A stretch of DNA of 64,000 bases, taken from contig CM055311.2 of NCBI GenBank assembly GCA_029255685.2, positions 21,447,703-21,511,702 on the forward strand, read 5' to 3'. The position numbers were made by a program, and so were the translations under genes. The stretch comes from Silene conica. Taxonomy: Eukaryota > Streptophyta > Magnoliopsida > Caryophyllales > Caryophyllaceae. Shown piece after piece: positions 58,353 through 64,000 of this stretch (position 1 is the stretch's first letter; the number at the start of each line of letters is the position of its first letter). Under the pieces are notes generated by a model that was not told where the DNA came from, did not search any database, and was given only the letters and a program-made list of their open reading frames with translations.

Positions 58353-61300
58353 CTACAACTTAGGAACACATCTAATTCCCATGGAATGAATGTGCCCTTC
58401 ATGCTTATCACGTGGTAATGCTTTTGTGAGAGGATCAGCTATGTTGTCATCCGTAGCGATCTTATCAATAAATATCTCCTTTTGCTCCACGTAATCTCTG
58501 ATTAGATGAGCTTTCCGTTGTACATGTCTAGCTTTGTTGCTAGACTTATGCTCCATAGCTTGGAAGATGGCACCTTTATTATCACAATAAACGGTGATTG
58601 GTTCATTCGAACTAGGCACTACTGAAAGTCCTTGTAAGAATTGACGCATCCATATTGCTTCCTTAGCTGCTTCCGAGGCGGCATAGTACTCGGACTCAGT
58701 CGTAGAATCTTCTGTAACACTCTTTTTAGAACTTTTCCAGCTGACAGCAACGCCATTAAGAGTAAAAACGAATCCAGACTGAGATTTCGAGTCGTCTCGA
58801 TCCGTTTGGAAGCTAGCATCTGCGTAACCCGTGGCGCAGAGCGTCGAGTCGCCTCCGTAAGTCAATCCCCAATCTTTAGTCCTCCGTAGGTACTTAAGAA
58901 TGTTTTTCACGGCCATCCAGTGTTGTTCACCTGGATGAGCTTGGAATCAGCTTGTCATACTCAATGCATATGCAACGTCTGGACGTGTGCATATCATGTC
59001 ATACATGATCGATCCTATTGCCGAAGCATAAGGAATCCGACTCATGCGCTCTTTCTCTTCCAATGTCTTAGCTTCTTGAGTCTTGCTCAAGTGAAGCCCA
59101 GTAGTCATAGGAAGGAACCCTTTCTTGGAGTTCGTCATGCTGAATCTCTCTAGAATCTTATCTATCTAAGACTCCTGACTGAGAGACAACATCCGCCGTG
59201 ATCTATCCCTGTAGATACGGATGCCCAAAATTCTTTGTGCCTCTCCCAGATCTTTCATCTGGAAATGGTTTTTCAACCATGCTTTAACCGAAGAAAGGAG
59301 AGGTATGTCATTCCCAATCAAGAGTATGTCATCAACATACAGTACTAGGAAGACAATCTTGCTCCCACTCGACTTGATATAGAGACATGGTTCTTCGACT
59401 TATCGAATGAACTCATTCTCTTTTATCACTTGGTCGAAGCGATGATTCCAACTCCGTGATGCTTGCTTAAGTCCATAGATGGAACGCTTAAGCTTGCAGA
59501 CCTTCTTAGGATGTACTGGATCAATAAAACCCTCGGGTTGTACCATGTACAACTCTTCCTCCAAATAACCGTTTAAGAAGGCGGTTTTAACGTCCATTTG
59601 CCAGATTTCATAGTCATGAAATGCGGCGATCGCTAAGATAATCCGAATGGAACGTAGCATGACTACGGGTGCAAAGATCTCATCGTAGTGCAAGCCTGGC
59701 ACTTGGGTGAAACCTTTAGCAACTAGTCTTGCCTTGCGGATATCTTGTTGTCCTTCCACGGCATGCTTTATCTTGTAAAGCCATTTGCATTGAAGGGGAC
59801 GTACCTTTGCAGGTAGGTCCACAAGATCCCACACGTTGTTCTCATACATGGAGTCCATTTCGGATTGCATGGCTTCTAGCTATAGCTTTGAGTCAGAACT
59901 GGTCATGGCACCTTTATAGGTTGTGGGTTCATGACCCTCTAGGAGTAAGACATCATCTATATCATGTTCCTCGACCATACCAATGTATCTATCCGGAGGA
60001 ATAGAGACTCTTCCCGACCTCCTAGGTTCCTCAGGAATATCTACCGCAGCCTCGGTTGAAGAAACTGTTTCCTCCAATGGTTGCTCGGTAGTTGGTCCTT
60101 GAATCTCCGATAAATCAAAGGTTCTATTACTCGACTTGTTCTCGAGAAATTCTTTCTCAAAGAACGTCGCACTGGCCGCAACAAAAACACGTTGTTCGGT
60201 TGGGGAGTAGAAATAATGACCAAACGTTCCCTTTGGATAGCCTATAAAGTATGTCTTGACCGATCGCGGGCCGAGCTTATCCTCGTGTCTCCACTTGACA
60301 TAAGCCTCGCAGCCCCAAACCCGAATAAAGGACAAGTTGGGGACCGTTCCCTTCCATAATTCATATGGAATCTTGTCAACAGCTTTAGACGGACTTCGGT
60401 TAAGTATTAGAGCGACTGACAAAAGAGCATAGCCCCACAATGAATCAGGCACAACGGTGTGACTCATCATGGATCGAACCATATCAAGTAGAGTTCGATT
60501 TCTCCGTTCGGACACACCATTTAATTGTGGTGTTCAGGTGGACTCAACTGTAGAACGATACCACAGTCTTTAAGGTGTTGATCAAACTCGTTTGAAAGAT
60601 ACTCACCACCACGATCAGAACGTAGTGCTTTAATCTTTCTTCCCAGTTGGTTCTGTACCTGATTCTGGTATTATTTGAACTTGTCAAAGGATTCACTTTT
60701 ATGTTTCATCAAGTAGACATAGCCATATCTACTCAAATCATCCGTGAAAGTGATGAAATACATATAGTCTTCTCGTGCGTTGATCGACATAGGGCCACAT
60801 ACATCCGTATGTATGAGTCCTAATAGGTCGGCAGCGTGCATTCCAACACCTTTGAAGGAAATACGAGTCATCTTACCGATGAGACATGATTCACACGTGC
60901 CATATGATTCGAAATCAAAGGCCGAGATAGCCTCATTCTGTATGAGCTGTTTTACGCGTTTCTCATTTATGTGTCCCATACGACAATGCCATAGATAAGT
61001 TTGATCTTTGTGACCTACCTTTAATCTCTTGTTATTCACATGTAATATTTCGGTGGTTTGATCTTAAACATAAATTCCATTCATGGAGACTGCCTTACCA
61101 TAAATCATATTGTGTAATGAGAAAATGCAACTGTTATTTTCTATTACAAATGAAAAACCAAGTTTGTCAAGTGCAGAAACTGAAATAATGTTTTTGGACA
61201 AACTAGGAACATAATATCAGTTATATAAAGATAACTCGAATCCACTTGGAAGCTGGATCACGTATATTCCCCTCGAGACTGCAGCAACACGTGCTCCATT

Positions 61301-62386
61301 CCCGACACGCAGGTCAACCTCACCCTTGATGAGGGGTTCTTGGTTTCGGAGGCCCTGCACATGATTACATAGATGAGAACCACAACCAGTATCTAGTACC
61401 CAAGTTCCGTAACTTGCATGGTTAATCTCAATCATGTGAATAAAAGAAGAAGAAGAAGACATACCAACAGGAGTAACACAACCTGCCTTAATGTCCTCAC
61501 GATACACGGGGCATGAGCGCCTCCAATGCCCAGTCTTGTGGCAATGGTGACATTCCATGCTAGTATCCTTGCTCTTTGTCTTGCCCTGTGAGTTGCTCTA
61601 CTCACCTGGCCCACTCTTAGTAAATCCTGACTTCTTAAACTTGGGCTTACCTACCACTAGGTCGCCCTGAGCTTTGGCTTTTCCCTTACCCTTACCCTTA
61701 CTGGAGATCATGAGAACATCCTGCTTCACGCTCCCACTTAATTTCAGGTCCTTCTCGGTCTGTACGAGAAGGGAGTGGAGCTCATGAGGAGTCTTCTTCA
61801 TGTCGTTCATGTAATAGTTGGCCCTGAAGAGGGCGAACCCATCATGAAGCGAATATAGCATTCGATCAACGATTATGTTCTCACTGATCTTACAGTTTAG
61901 GGCCTCCAGTTTCTCGATATTCTCAATCATGTTGAGAATATGTGGGCTAACCGCTTGGCCCTTCTGGAGTTTCGCCTCAAAAAAGCGAGAGGTATGCTTA
62001 TAAGAAACGATTCTCGGAGCTTTCGAGAATTCGTTAGTAAGCCTGGTGAAAATCTTGTTTGCACCATGGGTTATGAAGCGTCTTTGCAAATTGGATTCCA
62101 TTGCATAGATGAGTACGTTCTTTATCGCACCCGCTTCCATGACGAAGTCGCTATGAGCGCGAACTTCGTTAGCTCTAGCTCCAGTTCCTGGGTGTGTCAG
62201 AATGGGCTCAGTTAAGTACTTGAGCTTTCCGTCAGCAATGGCAGCATTCCGTAGTGCTGCCTCCCAGTCAGAGAAGTTTGACCCATCATTCCTCAGTCTA
62301 GTAGACTGATTAATGGAGTCCATGAAGGCTTTAAGCCAGGATAAACGTGCTAGCTTGACACTTGGCATTGGGTCATCACCAGCCAT
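58353..62386 (-). pseudogene. Element C gag-pol region
   Basis: In order: gag opening MAGDDPMPSVKLARLSW at 62386, zinc knuckle CHHCHKTGHWRRSC near 61555, protease WVLDTGCGSHLC, pre-integrase HCRMGHINEKRV near 60980, integrase HTDVCGP, reverse transcriptase with QMDVKTAFLNGYLEEELYM and YGLKQASRSW, and RNase H with YADASFQTDRDDSKSQSG, STTESEYYAASEAAKEAIW, KHEGHIHSMGIRCVPKL and the copia-typical ADPLTKALP. It is broken, with several breaks. Treated as a fossil. Confidence 0.88.
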
Positions 62387-64000
62387 TAGTTATACAGCAG
62401 TTTAATTGAACGTGTTCTACACTGAAAAGAAGATAAAACAAAACCATATAAGCAACTCATTGTTGTGATTTAAGTCTATATTAAATTGTATTTAAACTCG
62501 TAGACTCATGTCCCTCAAGAATTATATAAACGATCCCAAGACTCAATTTCCGTATATTGATAAGCCCACAGCTTGGCTAATTCCACCGTTGGAACTCTTG
62601 GTCGATAGATATCCGTAAATCCTATCTATTAGTCCATCACAGTCGCTAGATAGTATCGAGTGACCACGATGTTGAGATAAAATAAATCATTTGTTCCCAC
62701 TTACCCGACGTAGAAGGGGTCATATTATGCCTACCGACGAAGAAGGGATTCATTGGAGTCTGATTTATAAAGACTATTCTCAATTTTTGGTTATACGAGG
62801 AAGACCCCGTCAACTTTTATTTATCCATTTTAAGTGAACTAATATCTAGCATATACGTGAATGAATGAAATAAAGTGATGGCTTTGCAATTGACAAGTGA
62901 CATCTGTATTGTCACAGAAAACTAACGCGTAACCTCTACATGAGTAAGTTTTCAGGCATGTTATAGGTGGTTTGGTTTTAGGCGGAATATGATGCAAGCT
63001 ATTATCGATGAAAGCATAAAATAAATGCGATAAACGTAATTAAAAGTCCTAGTGTGGCCTATCCTACCAAGATAAACATAAAACAACTTTGGAATCCACC
63101 GTTGGACCCTAGAAGCTTGTCTTGATGTTCCATCTTGGTCCTTGCAGCGGGAGTGAGCATCCGGTCTCCGTCTTTGGTCTTCACAAAATTACTAATTTAA
63201 ATTACAAATATAACCCTATTTACATTCTAATTTAAATACAAAAGTAATTACATGGCAAAAACCCAAAACGGAGATTCAAGATCTCAAAATTACAAACATG
63301 ATTGTGTCCCATCATTACGGTGACACAATCTTCTAAGGCCACACTAAGTTACAACCGCTTGCAAAATTAAATACGTTATAAAAAGCATTCAAAAGGCATT
63401 CAACAAGACGATAAATAAAATGCATCAACTAAAATTAAAATTCATTCATGACATAATACTGTTATTATGATTAACAAATTTTACCAAACCAACTTTACGG
63501 GGATTAAAATTATGTGATTATACCGTTTTAACCACTTTAATTTCAATAAGTTTATAAACCATTATCTTAAACCGTTTTAAAATAATATGTATCATGCGAG
63601 AGTGAACCGTTTCACAAAAATAATATACTATTTCCGTATACAGTATATTACTTAAGGCCATGGGAAAATAAAAACAAGTTATTTTCTAGAAAAATAAAAC
63701 GTCTGTTACAGGGATGAGGTCGACCGACCTCAAAACGGGGTCGACCGACCTGCTGACAGTAAAAAAAAATTTCCTGTAACAGTAGAATGGTCGACCGACC
63801 TATTAACCAGGTCGACCGACCACAAAACAAGAAACCGAGTTTCTGAAAACGTAAAATTGCTGTACTTGAAATCAAAACAAGTTTTTACCTTTGATTCAAA
63901 ACGTGTAAATCAATTTAAATAGCAACAAGGGTTCACATATTGCCAAGAATATCGATTAATTAACAATATGTAAACAAGAATCGAAAACAAGATCGATTAC
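62387..64000 (-). other. Long leader of copia element C, cut by window end
   Basis: It is homologous to the leaders of A and B. Pairs of GGTCGACCGACC start at 63718/63739 and 63789/63810, each exactly 21 bases apart. Confidence 0.75.

Larger units (their letters stand above)
56492..64000 (-). mobile_element. Copia element C, 5' end beyond the window
   Basis: On the minus strand: leader (62387-64000), gag, protease, integrase, reverse transcriptase, RNase H, 3' non-coding region (57564-58350) and 3' LTR (56492-57563). It is inserted in LTR G; the left flank GCATG (56487-56491) is the likely target duplication. By comparison with B the 5' LTR should begin roughly 170 bases past the window end. 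It is broken, with several breaks, but the pol end is more complete than in A. Confidence 0.9.

Overview
This window looks like nuclear DNA of a flowering plant, most likely a eudicot. The evidence is TGGTATCAGAGC primer sites next to LTRs, Ty1/copia and Ty3/gypsy (chromovirus) elements, L1-type LINEs, a TNP2-type CACTA transposon, a Stowaway MITE and a two-exon LURP-one-related gene. The species cannot be named from the sequence. I support one host gene only: the LURP-one-related gene at 9241-11300. Nearly everything else is mobile DNA, much of it nested.

Layout. Positions 1-924 are the end of a copia LTR lying against an antisense LINE (925-1785). A hAT-type MITE with a perfect 8-bp target duplication sits at 2037-2481. 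A second antisense LINE of the same family covers 4202-6893. A worn antisense copia remnant (about 7650-8990) precedes the host gene, whose intron holds a SINE-like repeat and a Stowaway MITE. A third, different antisense LINE (12339-15430) abuts a gypsy element, called D here.

The long LTR of D (15431-30595) has been opened by a gypsy-type solo LTR F (16504-17719), by a solo LTR E (17734-20724, itself holding a 581-bp TRIM at 19371-19951), and by copia element A (20927-29321), whose two LTRs look identical. D then runs into its gag region and is interrupted at 31405 by another chromovirus LTR, called G.

From 31405 to 64000 the structure is a stack. LTR G holds a copia solo LTR (31596-32660). 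G breaks off at 33591 against a CACTA transposon (33592-40217) that has a right end but no visible left end. The CACTA lies in copia element B (40218-54520, minus strand), which is also split by a complete Tekay/Del-like chromovirus H (40967-50359). G then resumes at 54521 and is interrupted again by copia element C (56492 to the window end). The block 31596-33591 is repeated at 53456-55451. Shared target-site bases suggest that an allele with a solo LTR and an allele with the full element B were joined by unequal recombination.

The observations most worth a second look are: pairs of a 12-bp GC-rich motif spaced 21 bp apart in the leaders of all three copia copies; a 74-bp duplication at the copia LTR start that gives two alternative LTR boundaries, both used; a hairpin over the TATA region of the copia LTR with paired changes between copies; and the solo-LTR/full-element fusion. 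Retroelement open frames are treated as fossils and no repair is implied.
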